Shown here: positions 8,132-17,060 of the stretch, piece after piece
How the letters are laid out: each line of letters begins with the position of its first letter
How positions within the stretch are numbered: the first letter of the stretch is position 1
Assembly: GCA_963754305.1 (NCBI GenBank)
Contig: CAVWFR010000048.1
Coordinates: 1-64,000 of the forward strand
Length of the DNA stretch: 64,000 bases
Source: DATEDA01 sp963754305
GTDB lineage: Bacteria; Pseudomonadota; Gammaproteobacteria; Burkholderiales; SG8-39
Direction of reading: 5' to 3'
The notes under the pieces: generated by a model
Database searches by the model: none
What the model saw: the letters and a program-made list of their open reading frames with translations, nothing else
Told to the model about the DNA's origin: nothing
Program-made: the position numbers and the translations under genes

Positions 8132-9387
8132 GACAGCGCCGGGACATAGGTGATCAGCAGCAGCACCAGTACGGTCGCGGTCATCAGCGGCACCAGCGCG
8201 CGCGTGATCGCGCCGATGCCGGCGTTCGCCAGCTTGGCGGCGACGAACAGCGTCCCGCCGACCGGCGGGGTGTAGAGCGCGATCGCGAGGTTCGCGGTCA
8301 TCACGACGCCGAGGTGGACGAGATCGACGTCGAACACCTTCGCGAGCGGTAGGAACAGCGGCGCGGTCAGCAGCAGCGCCGGCAGCGGCTCGATGAAGAT
8401 GCCGAGGAGCAGCAGCGACAGGTTGACGAGCAGCAGGAACATCCACTGCTCGTGCGCCACGACCTTGACCCACTCGGCGAGCTGCATCGCCACCTGCTCG
8501 GCGGTGAGGAGCCACGCCATCGCCGCCGTCGCCCCGAGCACGAGCATGACCACCGCGCTCGTCTGGAACGCGCCGAGCAGGAGCCGGGGGAGGTCGCGCC
8601 AGGTGATGTCGCCGTACAGGAAGAGGGACACGGCGATGCCGTAGACGACCGCCACGGCGGCCGACTCGGTCGGCGTGAAGTAGCCCGACCAGATGCCCCC
8701 GATGATGATCACCGGCATCAGGAGCGCCGGCCCCGCGGACTTGAACGCGCGCCAGATCTCGGCGCGCGAGGCGCGCTCGGAGCCCGAGTCGCAGCCGGTC
8801 TTTTTCCCGTACCAGACGCAGACCGCGACGAGCGCGACGGCCGAGATGAACGCCGGGATCACTCCGGACATCGACAGCGTGCGCATCGAGACGCCGGAGA
8901 TGAACGCGTAGACGAGGAACGGGATCGAGAGCGGCATCAGGAGCGCGAGCGTCCCCGCGACCGCGAGCAGCGCCGCCGCGAACGCCCGCGAGTAGCCGCG
9001 CTGGATCATGGTCGGGATGACGAGCGAGCCGATCGCCGCGGTGTCGGCGATCGCCGAGCCCGACACGCCGCCGAACATCAGGCACGACGCGACGGTGACG
9101 ACGCCGAGCCCGCCGGGCAGGAAGCCGAACAGCACCCGCGCGAGCTCGACGATGCGCTTGCCGACGCCGCCCTGCGACAGAAGCTCGCCGGCGAAGACGA
9201 AGAGCGGCACGGCGATCAGGATGAACGGCTCCACCCCGCCGATGTAGCTGAGGAAGATCGTCTCGAGCGGGTGCGAGAGGCCCTTCGCCCAGATCATGCC
9301 GATCGTGGTCACGAGCAGCGCGTAGACGAGCGGCACGCCCGCGAGCGCGATGACGAAGAACACCAGGAAGACGTTTACCGCGAACAT
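8101..9387 (-). CDS. TRAP transporter large permease (DctM type)
   Basis: This 428-residue inner-membrane protein is the ion-coupled transport subunit of the second TRAP system. About a dozen hydrophobic segments are seen. Family motifs include VPLFVFAGELLSQGG near 60-74, SCLMFGGVSGSAIADTAAIG near 100-120 and IALYTPPVGGTLFVAAK near 370-387. The gene is intact, unlike the copy at 2648. Its ATG lies 3 bases after the dctQ stop, and it is the last gene of a long minus-strand operon starting near 16848. The final 31 bases are partly duplicated on the far side of higBA. Confidence 0.92.
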   Translation of the reverse strand: MFAVNVFLVFFVIALAGVPLVYALLVTTIGMIWAKGLSHPLETIFLSYIGGVEPFILIAVPLFVFAGELLSQGGVGKRIVELARVLFGFLPGGLGVVTVASCLMFGGVSGSAIADTAAIGSLVIPTMIQRGYSRAFAAALLAVAGTLALLMPLSIPFLVYAFISGVSMRTLSMSGVIPAFISAVALVAVCVWYGKKTGCDSGSERASRAEIWRAFKSAGPALLMPVIIIGGIWSGYFTPTESAAVAVVYGIAVSLFLYGDITWRDLPRLLLGAFQTSAVVMLVLGATAAMAWLLTAEQVAMQLAEWVKVVAHEQWMFLLLVNLSLLLLGIFIEPLPALLLTAPLFLPLAKVFDVDLVHLGVVMTANLAIALYTPPVGGTLFVAAKLANAGIGAITRALVPLMTATVLVLLLITYVPALSTTLVRLILN

Positions 9388-9390
9388 CGC

Positions 9391-9975
9391 CTACGCGCCG
9401 TAACGCTCGGCCGCGGGCTTCCCGCGCAGGATCTGCACGAGGTCCCACGCGACGAACACGAACGTCACCGCCGAGCCCACCGGGAGCGAGAGGTACTGCG
9501 ACGCCATCGGCCAGTCGAGGACCGTGAGTATGTTTCCCCGGCTAGCCTGGACGATGCCTGACCCGAACCACACGAGCAGCGCCAGCACGACGAGCGTGAT
9601 GACCTGGACGGCGGCGTCGGCCCAGCGGCGCGGCGGGCCGGGGAGCTTGTCGAGGAACTCCGTGATCCGCATGTGCGCGCCGCGGCGGGTTGCGGCCGCG
9701 CCGCCGAGGAACGTCACCCAGACCATCATGAGCTCCGCGAGCTCGGTGGTCCAGGCGACGTCGCCGCCGAAGACGTGGGACACGACGTTGGCGAAGACGA
9801 GCGCGACCATCGCCGCGCCGAGCGCGATCACCGCCCAGTCGACCGCGACGCCAAGGACGCGGATCGGCAGCGGCGCGGCCGGTCCGGGCGGGAGCAGGGG
9901 CCGGCGCGCCGCCGGCCGCTCCGCTCCGGCCGCGAGCGTCGTCGCCGCGGCCGCAGCCCCTGGGCCCGGCTTCAC
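9391..9975 (-). CDS. TRAP transporter small permease (DctQ type)
   Basis: This 194-residue small TRAP subunit has four hydrophobic helices after an Ala/Pro/Gly-rich N-terminal tail of about 40 residues. The conserved region WTTELAELMMVWVTFLGGA and the following RRGAHMRI are typical. It starts with GTG at 9975, overlapping the dctP stop by four bases, so coupled translation is likely. The long low-complexity N-terminus may mean that the real start lies further in, but no later start is clearly better. Confidence 0.85.
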   Translation of the reverse strand: MKPGPGAAAAATTLAAGAERPAARRPLLPPGPAAPLPIRVLGVAVDWAVIALGAAMVALVFANVVSHVFGGDVAWTTELAELMMVWVTFLGGAAATRRGAHMRITEFLDKLPGPPRRWADAAVQVITLVVLALLVWFGSGIVQASRGNILTVLDWPMASQYLSLPVGSAVTFVFVAWDLVQILRGKPAAERYGA

Positions 9976-10973
9976 TTCGCCGGCAGCGCCTTGCGGACCG
10001 AAGTCGCCTCGGCGAGGACCGTGTCGACGTCGGCGCCGTACTTCTCCTTCGCCTTCGCGTACGCCGGCTGCACCGAATTACGGAACGGCTCGAGCGCCGG
10101 CCGGGCGACTTTCGCGCCCTTCGCGGTCATGTCGGCGAGCTGACGCTCGTCGTTCGCGCGGATCTCCTTGCGGATCCAGTCCGCGGTCTCGCGCGCAGCC
10201 CTGGCGACCGCGTCGCGGTCTTCGGTCGAGAGCTTCTGCCAGGTCTTCTCGGAGACCGCGAACGGAATCGGGCTGTAGACGTGCTGCGTGAGCGTCACGT
10301 TCGGCGCGACCTCGTAGAGCTTGTTGGCGTAGATCGTGTCGATCGGGTTCTCCTGCCCCCACACCACGTTCTGCTGGATGGCGAGGTACACCTCGGTCAT
10401 CGGCAGAATCTGGATCGAAAAGCCCATCGCCTCGAGCAGCCAGCGCTGCATCTCGTTCGGGTAGGTGCGCAGCTTCTTGCCCTTGGCGTCCTCGGGCGAA
10501 TTGAGCGGGCCCTTGGTGGTCATGGAGCGGAATCCCGCCTCCCAGATCGCGAGGATGCGGAAGCCCTTCGACGGGCCCTGGTCGAACTGCTTCTTCAGCC
10601 ACGCCGAGCTGTCGTAGAGGCGCCAGCCCTGGTCGTAGCTGTCGACGAGGTACGGCATCAGCATGAGATTCAGTGTCGGGATATGCGTGGCGTAGGTGCC
10701 GGTGCCGGTGACGGTCAGATCGATGCCGCCGAGCTGGAGCTGCTCGACCGCCTTCGGGTCGGTGGCGAGCTGCCCGGCGGGAAACACCTGCACCTTCACG
10801 CGGCCCTGGCTGTAGTTCTCCACGTTCTTGGCGAAGATGAGTGCGGCGGCCTGGCGCGCGCCGCCCGGCTGGTCGGTGTGGCTGAACTTGAGCACCGTCT
10901 GCCCGAGCGCGGGCACGGCGAGCGCGAGCGCGGCGGTGCAGGCGGCGTGGACGACGAACGTGCGGCGTTTCAT
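9972..10973 (-). CDS. TRAP transporter substrate-binding protein (DctP type)
   Basis: This 333-residue periplasmic receptor has a signal peptide at about residues 1-24 (MKRRTFVVHAACTAALALAV, cleavage before QTVLKFSH). The mature part follows the DctP pattern, with the ligand-carboxylate Arg expected in KKLRTYPNE. The ATG at 10973 has a strong GGAGGAG site. Gene order here is dctP-dctQ-dctM, downstream of an oxidoreductase and an isopropylmalate-dehydrogenase-like gene, which suggests import of a hydroxy- or sugar-derived carboxylate. It differs clearly from the receptor at 1068, so the two TRAP systems are not recent copies. Confidence 0.92.
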   Translation of the reverse strand: MKRRTFVVHAACTAALALAVPALGQTVLKFSHTDQPGGARQAAALIFAKNVENYSQGRVKVQVFPAGQLATDPKAVEQLQLGGIDLTVTGTGTYATHIPTLNLMLMPYLVDSYDQGWRLYDSSAWLKKQFDQGPSKGFRILAIWEAGFRSMTTKGPLNSPEDAKGKKLRTYPNEMQRWLLEAMGFSIQILPMTEVYLAIQQNVVWGQENPIDTIYANKLYEVAPNVTLTQHVYSPIPFAVSEKTWQKLSTEDRDAVARAARETADWIRKEIRANDERQLADMTAKGAKVARPALEPFRNSVQPAYAKAKEKYGADVDTVLAEATSVRKALPAK

Positions 10974-12040
10974 GGGTGTTGCTCCTCCGTTGTGGTTCGG
11001 GTTGGATCGAACGCGTCGAGGGCGATCCGCCTGCCCTCGGCGTTTGAGCGGTACACCGCCTCCTGCACGCGCAGGTTGACGAGGTATTCGCGCGCGAGGT
11101 TCTCGAGCGGCGCGCCCTCGCGCAGGTGGCGCACGACGTGCCGCTGCAGCCGCTCGCAGGCGCCGCCGCTGAAACCGTCCGTAGGGCCCGCGTCGTAGCG
11201 ATGCTCGGCCTCCGCGCCGTGGTGGGGCTTCCACCACAGCCGCGCCTCGCCGTCGAGGCGAAGGACGCCGGCGGAGCCTTCGAGCCACATCTCGCCCATC
11301 GTCCGGCGCGGATTCGCGGCGACGTGATCGTTCAGACGGTTGCCGTCGAAAAGCCCGGTCGCGCCGCCCGCGAACTCGAAGACGATGTAGCCGGCGTCCT
11401 CGCCGGCGATCACCGGGTTCATCTTCCGCAGCCGCGCATACACCGCGGCGACCTCGCCCATGAGAAAGCGGAACGTGTCGATCCAGTGGATCGCGGTCTC
11501 GTAGACGAGGAGCCGCGGCATCTGCTGGAAGTACGGCTGCCGGTCGAGGTAGGCGCGCGGCCCCTGTCCGTCGCCCGGCCGCAGCCGGTACGCCACCGCG
11601 TGCAGCGTCCCGAGGTGCCCGCCGTCGATCAGCCGCTTCGCCTCGCGATGCCACGGCGCCCAGCGGATGTTCTCGTGCACGACCAGGAGGCTCGCCGCGC
11701 GCTCGGCGGTCTCCACCAGCGCCACCGCCTCGGCATAGGTCGGCGCGAGGGCCTTCTGGCAGATCGCCGGCAGCTTGCGCTGCGCCGCCTCGGCGACGAG
11801 CGCGGCATGCGTCGGGGCGGGGGTGACGATGTCGAAGAGGTCGGGCTCGACCGCATCGAGCATCTGCGCGGCGTCGGTGAAGACGCGCGGGATGCCGAAC
11901 CGCTCGGCGTACGCACGCGCCTTCGCTTCGTCGCGGTCGCAGAGCGCGACATACTCCACTTCGGGTATCGCGTTCCAGCCCGCGAGATGGAACTGGCTGA
12001 AATAGCCCGCGCCGGCGCCCGCGACCCGGAGTCGCTTCAT
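10970..12040 (-). CDS. Gfo/Idh/MocA family NAD(P)-dependent oxidoreductase
   Basis: This 356-residue enzyme has an N-terminal Rossmann fold (RVAGAGAGYFSQFHL, a G-x-G-x-x-x-x pattern) and a C-terminal alpha/beta substrate domain. The usual Lys-Pro of the EKP motif appears here as QKALA near residue 95, an altered form, and the catalytic-region His is seen in YETAIHWIDTFRFL near 170. Such enzymes oxidise or reduce hydroxyl groups of sugars, inositols and related compounds. Its stop overlaps the dctP start by four bases, and its start overlaps the dehydrogenase end, so it is tightly embedded in the operon. The substrate is unknown. Confidence 0.88.
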   Translation of the reverse strand: MKRLRVAGAGAGYFSQFHLAGWNAIPEVEYVALCDRDEAKARAYAERFGIPRVFTDAAQMLDAVEPDLFDIVTPAPTHAALVAEAAQRKLPAICQKALAPTYAEAVALVETAERAASLLVVHENIRWAPWHREAKRLIDGGHLGTLHAVAYRLRPGDGQGPRAYLDRQPYFQQMPRLLVYETAIHWIDTFRFLMGEVAAVYARLRKMNPVIAGEDAGYIVFEFAGGATGLFDGNRLNDHVAANPRRTMGEMWLEGSAGVLRLDGEARLWWKPHHGAEAEHRYDAGPTDGFSGGACERLQRHVVRHLREGAPLENLAREYLVNLRVQEAVYRSNAEGRRIALDAFDPTRTTTEEQHP

Positions 12041-13149
12041 TTACCCGCCTCGACGGCCGCGATCACCGCTTTCGTCACCGCCGCGGTGCCGTCCCTGCCA
12101 CCGAACTCCGGCGTGAGCACCGTGTGCTCGGCGAAGACGCGGTCCACCGCCGCTTCGAGGAGCTGCGCCGCGTCGATGCATTGCCGCACCCCGTGTCGCT
12201 CGCCGAGCCACTCGAGCATCATCGCCGCGGAGAGAAACATCGCCGTGGGATTCGCGAGCCCCTTGCCCGCGATGTCGGGCGCGGTCCCGTGGGATGGCTG
12301 GAAGACCGCGTGCTCGTCGCCGATGTCGCCGGAGGGCGACATCCCCATCCCGCCGATGAGCCCCGCGGCGAGGTCGGAGAGGATGTCGCCGAACTGGTTC
12401 TCGGTCGGGAGGACGTCGTACTCCCACGGCTTGCGGATGAGGTTGAGCGCCATCGCGTCGATGTAGCAGTGGTCGGCGGTGGCCTCCGGGTGGCGCTTCG
12501 CGCACTCCCAGTACACCCGGTTGAACAGCGCCATCCCGCGATGGACGTTCGACTTGTCGACGCAGGTGACACGACCTTTCTTCGGGTTGCGCGCGCGGCG
12601 CTGCGCGGCGAGCCGGAACGAGAACTCGAAGAGCCGGTCCGAGGCCTTGCGGCTGATGCGGCCGATGTCGAAGGCCTCGTCGTCGGTCGCAGGCGGCGTC
12701 GCCGACTCGTTGTAACGGCCGTAGAACCAGCCTTCGGTCTGCTCGCGGATCAGGACGAAGTCGATCTCGCGCGCGCGCGGGTCGGTGAGCGGCAGCGGGG
12801 TCCCGGGGATCGCGCGGATCGGGCGCACGCCGGCGTACAGCTCGAGCTCGTCGCGCAGGTCGAGCTGCGGCGCGACCTCGGTGCCGTCCGGATAGCGCAC
12901 GTCCGGCAGCCCCATCGCGCCGAAGAGCACGGCGTCGGCGCGCGCGCTCGCCTTCATCGCCGTGTCGGAAAACGCGACGCCGGTATCGCGATAAGCGCCG
13001 GCGCCGCCGGCGTGGGGCTCGTACGCGAGCCGGAACCCGCCGACGCGGCGCTGGAGCACCGGCAGGACCGCGAGGCAGGCGTCCATCACCTCGATGCCGA
13101 TGCCGTCGCCGGGAAGGACGACGATTCTGAAATCACTCTTCGTGCTCAT
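12037..13149 (-). CDS. Isocitrate/isopropylmalate dehydrogenase family protein
   Basis: This 370-residue enzyme belongs to the beta-decarboxylating hydroxyacid dehydrogenases (LeuB, tartrate dehydrogenase TtuC and relatives). Landmarks are VVLPGDGIGIEVMDAC at the start, REQTEGWFYGRY near 150, the catalytic Lys in VDKSNVHRG near 210, DAMALNLI with the metal Asp, and the NAD-binding end FGDILSDLAAGLIGGMGMSP with HGTAPDIAGKGLANP. The start is set at ATG 13149, which gives the normal N-terminus; a longer in-frame reading exists. No leuCD genes are near, and operon context (lactonase, TRAP and Bug transport) favours catabolism of a hydroxy-dicarboxylate such as a tartrate- or malate-like acid. That last point is inference. 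Confidence 0.88.
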   Translation of the reverse strand: MSTKSDFRIVVLPGDGIGIEVMDACLAVLPVLQRRVGGFRLAYEPHAGGAGAYRDTGVAFSDTAMKASARADAVLFGAMGLPDVRYPDGTEVAPQLDLRDELELYAGVRPIRAIPGTPLPLTDPRAREIDFVLIREQTEGWFYGRYNESATPPATDDEAFDIGRISRKASDRLFEFSFRLAAQRRARNPKKGRVTCVDKSNVHRGMALFNRVYWECAKRHPEATADHCYIDAMALNLIRKPWEYDVLPTENQFGDILSDLAAGLIGGMGMSPSGDIGDEHAVFQPSHGTAPDIAGKGLANPTAMFLSAAMMLEWLGERHGVRQCIDAAQLLEAAVDRVFAEHTVLTPEFGGRDGTAAVTKAVIAAVEAGK

Positions 13150-13156
13150 GGCTTCC

Positions 13157-14134
13157 TCAGTCGAGCTTGACGTTGGCCGCCTTCGCGACCTCTGTCCACT
13201 TCTCGATTTCGACGCGGATGAATTCGGTGTAGGCCTGCGGCGTCCGCGGGTCGGGCACCGCGCCGCGCTCGACGATCCGCTCGCGGAACTGCGGGTCGGC
13301 AAGCACCTTCTGGATGTCCGCGCTCACGCGCTCGACGATCTCGCGCGGCGTGCCGGCCGGCAGCTGGATGCCGGACCAGCCGACGCCTTCGAAACCCGGG
13401 AACCCCGACTCCGCTATCGTCGGCACGTCGGGCAGCTGCGGCACGCGCGTCGCGGCCGTCACTGCGATCGCGCGCACCTTGCCCGAACGGATGTGCGGGA
13501 GCGCGGAGGCGACCGCGTCGAGCATCATCGGCACCTGACCGCCCATCACGTCGGTCATCGCCGGGCCGCTCCCCTTGTACGGTACGTGGACGAGATCGAT
13601 CGCGGCGCGCAGCTTGAAGAGCTCAGCGACCATGTGCTGCGCCGTGCCCGGACCCGCCGACGCGTAGTTGAGCTTGCCCGGCTCCTTCTTCGCGGCGGCG
13701 ACGATCTCCTGGATCGTCTTCGGCGCGAACGCCGGGTTCGCGACCAGCACTTGCGGCGCGAGGAAGACGTTCGATGCCGGCGCGAAGTCCCGCAACGGGT
13801 CGTAGGGGAGCTTCGCGTACAGGCCCGGGTTCACGCCGAGCGTGCCGCTCGAGCCCATCAGTAGCGTGTAGCCGTCCGGTGCGGCGTCCTTCACCGCCAT
13901 GACGCCCGGCACTCCGCCGCCGCCTGCGCGGTTCTCGACCACTACTGGCTGACCCCATGTCGCCGCGAGCCGCTCCGCGACCATGCGGCCGAAGATGTCG
14001 GACGCCTGGCCGGGCGGAAACGGCACGATGAGGCGCACGGGTTTCGCCGGATACGACGCTTGGCTCCAGGCGTGAGCCGCGAAGCAGGCGAGGGCGAGCG
14101 CGAGCGTCGCGCGGCGGACGAGCGCAGAGGCCAT
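13157..14134 (-). CDS. Bug/TctC-family tripartite tricarboxylate receptor
   Basis: This 325-residue periplasmic binding protein has a signal peptide at about residues 1-25 (ending AAHAWSQ) and the Bug hallmark YPAKPVRLIVPFPPGQASD followed by VVVENRAGGGG. It is very similar along its whole length to the next gene at 14147, so the two are a tandem duplicate. No TctA or TctB gene lies next to them, which makes them orphan receptors, as is common in Burkholderiales. They could work with the TctAB encoded at 18056-19991, or act as sensors. Ligand unknown. Confidence 0.92.
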   Translation of the reverse strand: MASALVRRATLALALACFAAHAWSQASYPAKPVRLIVPFPPGQASDIFGRMVAERLAATWGQPVVVENRAGGGGVPGVMAVKDAAPDGYTLLMGSSGTLGVNPGLYAKLPYDPLRDFAPASNVFLAPQVLVANPAFAPKTIQEIVAAAKKEPGKLNYASAGPGTAQHMVAELFKLRAAIDLVHVPYKGSGPAMTDVMGGQVPMMLDAVASALPHIRSGKVRAIAVTAATRVPQLPDVPTIAESGFPGFEGVGWSGIQLPAGTPREIVERVSADIQKVLADPQFRERIVERGAVPDPRTPQAYTEFIRVEIEKWTEVAKAANVKLD

Positions 14135-14146
14135 TCGTGGTTTCCT

Positions 14147-15130
14147 CTACTGGTCGAGCCTGACGTTGGCCGCCTTCGCCACCTGCGCCCACTTCTCGAT
14201 CTCGCTGCGGATGAAATCCGCATAGCCCTGCGGCGTGCGTGGATCGGGGATGCCGCCGCGCTCGATCATGCGTTCGCGAAGTTGTGGGTCGTTGAGCAGC
14301 TTCTGGATATCCGCGCTCACGCGCTCGACGATCTCGCGCGGCGTCCCGGCCGGCAGCACGATGCCCGACCAGCCCACGCCCTCGAACCCCGGATAGCCGG
14401 ACTCGGCGACCGTCGGGACGTCGGGCAGCTGCGGAATGCGTTGCGCGGTGGTGACCGCGATCGCCTTCGCGCGCCCGGACTTGATGTGCGGCATCGCCGA
14501 GGTGATGCTGTCGAACATGATCGGCACCTGGCCGCCCACGAGATCGGTGATGCCCGGTCCGCTACCCTTGTAGGGGATATGGACGAGATCGACGCTCGCG
14601 CGTGACTTGAAGAGCTCGCCGGTCATGTGCTGCGCGGTCCCGGGACCGGCGGACGCGAAGTTGATCCGGCCCGGCGCCTTCTTCGCCGCATCGACCAGCT
14701 CGGCCACCGTGTTGGGCGCGAAGCTCGGATGCGCGACGATGATGAGCGGCACGATAAAGATGTTCGAGGCGGGCGCGAAGTCCTTCAAGGGGTCGTACGG
14801 GATCTTCGCGTACACCGAAGGATTCACGCCGAGGGTGCCGCTCGTGCCGACGAGCCACGTATAGCCGTCGGGCGGCGCTTCCTTGACCGCCATCACGCCG
14901 GGCACTCCCCCGCCGCCGCCACGGTTCTCGACCACCACCTGCTGGCCCCATAGCGCGGTAAGGCGCTCCGCGAGCATGCGCGAGAACGTGTCCGCCGCCT
15001 GCCCGGGCGGGAACGGCACCACGATGCGAACCGGTTTTGCCGGGTAGACCGACTGGCTCCAAGCGGGGCCGGAGAAAAGCGCGAGCGCGCACGCGAGCGC
15101 GGCGGCGATCTTGCGGCGACGGCTGTTCAT
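14147..15130 (-). CDS. Bug/TctC-family tripartite tricarboxylate receptor
   Basis: This 327-residue paralogue of the preceding receptor has a signal peptide at about 1-25 (FSGPAWSQ) and the same pattern, YPAKPVRIVVPFPPGQAAD. Most residues agree between the pair, including GTPREIVERVSADIQK near 270, so duplication looks fairly recent. The genes are 12 bases apart and lie directly downstream of the GntR gene. The two receptors may cover related ligands, for example two isomers of the acid handled by this operon. Confidence 0.92.
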   Translation of the reverse strand: MNSRRRKIAAALACALALFSGPAWSQSVYPAKPVRIVVPFPPGQAADTFSRMLAERLTALWGQQVVVENRGGGGGVPGVMAVKEAPPDGYTWLVGTSGTLGVNPSVYAKIPYDPLKDFAPASNIFIVPLIIVAHPSFAPNTVAELVDAAKKAPGRINFASAGPGTAQHMTGELFKSRASVDLVHIPYKGSGPGITDLVGGQVPIMFDSITSAMPHIKSGRAKAIAVTTAQRIPQLPDVPTVAESGYPGFEGVGWSGIVLPAGTPREIVERVSADIQKLLNDPQLRERMIERGGIPDPRTPQGYADFIRSEIEKWAQVAKAANVRLDQ

Positions 15131-15144
15131 CGGGGTCTCCTGCG

Positions 15145-15870
15145 TTAGAGATGCTGCAGCCGATAGCGCTCGAGGATCGCGAGCAGCTCGCGGCTCGCGC
15201 GCTCCCGGTGCGCGCGGTTCACTTCGTTGGCGCCCTTAGGGTCGCCCGCGCGGATGCGCTCGACGAGGGCGGTGTGCTCCCTGGTGGAGTCGACCGGCTT
15301 CGGCCGCAGCCGCAGGGTCAGCCGCCGCACGCGGTGCGCGCGGTCCCAGAAGTTGAGCACCGCCTGCGCGAGCAGGTGGTTGCCGGCGAGCTCGATCAGC
15401 TGGCGGTGGAAACGCTCGTCGGCCTCCGCCCAGGCGTCGAGGTCGTCGGCGCGCAGCGCCCGCTCCATGTCGCGCGAAGCGCGCTCGAGCGGCGCGAGCT
15501 CGGCGTCCGCGGGCTTGCGCGTCGCGAGCAGCTCCGCGGCCATCGACTCGAGCGCCGACAGGATCTCGTAGATCTCTTTCATGTCGGTCGGCGAGATCGG
15601 CAGCACACGCATACCGTGGCGCGGGATCACCTCCACGAGGCCTTCCTTGTGCAGACGGATCAGCGCTTCGCGCACCGGCGTGCGGCTGATCCCGAGCTCG
15701 GTGGCGAGCGACTGTTCGAGCGCCTGGTAACCCGGCGGGTAGCTGTTGTCGAGGATCCGCTTCCGGAGCGCACGGTAGGCATCGTCGACGAGGGAGCCGC
15801 GCGGCGCCGGCGCTCGATCGCGGGCCGCGGGCCGGCGCGCGGCGCTCGTCGCGGTCGTGGTCGACGGCAT
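15145..15870 (-). CDS. GntR-family regulator, FadR/FCD subfamily
   Basis: This 241-residue repressor-type protein has an Ala/Arg-rich N-terminal tail of about 25 residues, a winged helix-turn-helix at about 27-95 (DDAYRALRKRILDNSYPPG, LGISRTPVREALIRLHKEGL) and an FCD effector domain. The FCD metal-site pattern is seen around DERFHRQLIELAGN and the later EHTALVERI. It is the second gene of the operon, 6 bases after the SMP-30 stop. The likely operator is the perfect palindrome CAACGTATACGTTG at 16875-16888, since FCD regulators prefer GTATAC-centred sites. The effector is probably the operon substrate or an intermediate. Confidence 0.9.
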   Translation of the reverse strand: MPSTTTATSAARRPAARDRAPAPRGSLVDDAYRALRKRILDNSYPPGYQALEQSLATELGISRTPVREALIRLHKEGLVEVIPRHGMRVLPISPTDMKEIYEILSALESMAAELLATRKPADAELAPLERASRDMERALRADDLDAWAEADERFHRQLIELAGNHLLAQAVLNFWDRAHRVRRLTLRLRPKPVDSTREHTALVERIRAGDPKGANEVNRAHRERASRELLAILERYRLQHL

Positions 15871-15876
15871 CGCGTC

Positions 15877-16848
15877 TCAGTAGCGCCAGTGCGCGGGCGG
15901 GTGGCCGGCCACCGGCGCATCGAACACCGCGATCGAGTCGCCGAGCAGGCAGCCGAGGTAGGCGGTGCGGAGATCCGCACCGCCGAACGCGAGGCTGGAG
16001 ACGTTCTTGAGGACCCGGCCGGTGATCCGGTCGAGATGCGGTCGGCCCATCGTCCCCGAGAGGTACGCCGACTCGCACTCCTCGACGTGCGCCGGGTCGG
16101 CGTCCTCGAGCACGAGCTGCTGCGCGCCGTTCGGCGCCACGCGGATCACGCGGTTCGAGACGATGCTGGTGATCCAGACGTGGCCCTCGGCGTCGAACGT
16201 CAGCCCGTCGGGGAAGGTGCCTTTGCCGAAGGCGGTCACGACCTCCCTTGCTCCCAGCGAACCGTCGGGGCGGATGGTGAACCGCGATAGGCGCCGGCCG
16301 AAGGTCTCGTTCACGTAGAGCCACACGCCGTCGGGGCTGACGATCGCCTCGTTGGTGTAGCCGAGCCCGTCGGCGACGATCCGCGCGCCTTTCGCGTCGG
16401 CAAGAACGATGAAGCCGCCGGCGCAGTCCGGGCGGTAGTCGAGCGAGCGGGGCGCCTTGCGCGTGCTCACGGTGATCCAGACGCGGCCGCGCGCGTCCTC
16501 GCCGACGAAGTTCGTCGGCGGCAGCGCGACGCCCTCGACCTCGAGGAGGAACGGCTGCACCCGGCCGTCGCGGAACAGCTCGAACACGCCGCCTTGCGTC
16601 TCACCGAGGTCGGCGAGCAGGAACGAACCGGTGCGCCTGAGCGCGATGCCGTTCGGCCGCAGCGGCCGGCCGCCGGGAAGCTTGCCGGCGTGGAGCACGT
16701 GCGAGCCGTCGGGCGAGATCTGCGCGACGCCCCCGCGCCAGTCGGCAGCGTAAAGATCGCCGCGTGCCGTCGCCAGCACGCACTCGGGGCGGTTGAGCCC
16801 GCTGCCGATGAAGCGGAGCGACTCGAGCGGGATGGTCGGGGCAGGCAC
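15877..16848 (-). CDS. SMP-30/gluconolactonase-like protein
   Basis: This 323-residue protein looks like a six-bladed beta-propeller sugar-lactone hydrolase. The repeats carry typical strings: GLNRPECVLATARGDLYAAD, FPDGLTFDAEGHVWIT and LYVNETFGRRLSRF. The metal-binding Glu, Asn and Asp expected for the group can be placed in the first-blade PE, in YTNEA and in PDGLTFDAEG. There is no signal peptide, so it should act in the cytoplasm. It starts with GTG at 16848 and is the first gene of the operon, 26 bases from the palindromic operator. A lactonase at the head supports catabolism of a sugar acid or lactone, though some members of this family have other substrates. Confidence 0.87.
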   Translation of the reverse strand: MPAPTIPLESLRFIGSGLNRPECVLATARGDLYAADWRGGVAQISPDGSHVLHAGKLPGGRPLRPNGIALRRTGSFLLADLGETQGGVFELFRDGRVQPFLLEVEGVALPPTNFVGEDARGRVWITVSTRKAPRSLDYRPDCAGGFIVLADAKGARIVADGLGYTNEAIVSPDGVWLYVNETFGRRLSRFTIRPDGSLGAREVVTAFGKGTFPDGLTFDAEGHVWITSIVSNRVIRVAPNGAQQLVLEDADPAHVEECESAYLSGTMGRPHLDRITGRVLKNVSSLAFGGADLRTAYLGCLLGDSIAVFDAPVAGHPPAHWRY

Positions 16849-16874
16849 GTTGGAATCTCTGCTAGCGGATGCGT

Positions 16875-16888
16875 CAACGTATACGTTG
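16875..16888. promoter_or_regulatory. Perfect 14-bp palindrome, candidate GntR operator
   Basis: CAACGTATACGTTG reads the same on both strands and stands 26 bases before the first gene of the operon that encodes a GntR/FCD regulator. GTATAC centres are common for this regulator group. It may cover the -10 region (TATACG on the minus strand). Confidence 0.7.
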
Positions 16889-16993
16889 TTCGGCGCGCCG
16901 GCAAGCTGCGGCGCAACAGCGGCTTAGCGGAAGAGAGTCCTCTCCTCTCGGGGGGCGGGTTGCCCGCGTAGCGCACGGGGGTATGGGGTTTCA

Positions 16994-17056
16994 GTACCGC
17001 TCGAAGCGGTACCGACACCACCCGGCCCGCCAGTCCTCCCCGTCCAGGGGGAGGAC
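16994..17056. repeat. Two intergenic hairpins, REP-like unit
   Basis: GTACCGCT-CGA-AGCGGTAC (16994-17012) and GTCCTCCCC-N6-GGGGAGGAC (17033-17056) are perfect stems in the 212-base gap after the TctC gene. No T-tract follows on the minus strand, so termination may be Rho-dependent, or the unit may be a dispersed repeat. A similar unit, with the same CCTCCCC/GGGGAGG stem and a following GGGTGGTGT, sits at 22022-22074. Confidence 0.6.
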
Positions 17057-17060
17057 CGCG

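Noticed and set aside
8452..9561. Long plus-strand frame opposite dctM and dctQ
   Set aside because: It is a charge-rich antisense shadow of membrane protein genes, without any recognisable domain or ribosome site.
14060..16290. Plus-strand frames opposite the receptor, GntR and lactonase genes
   Set aside because: They are Arg/Ala-rich shadows; the minus-strand genes have clear families, motifs and short gaps.
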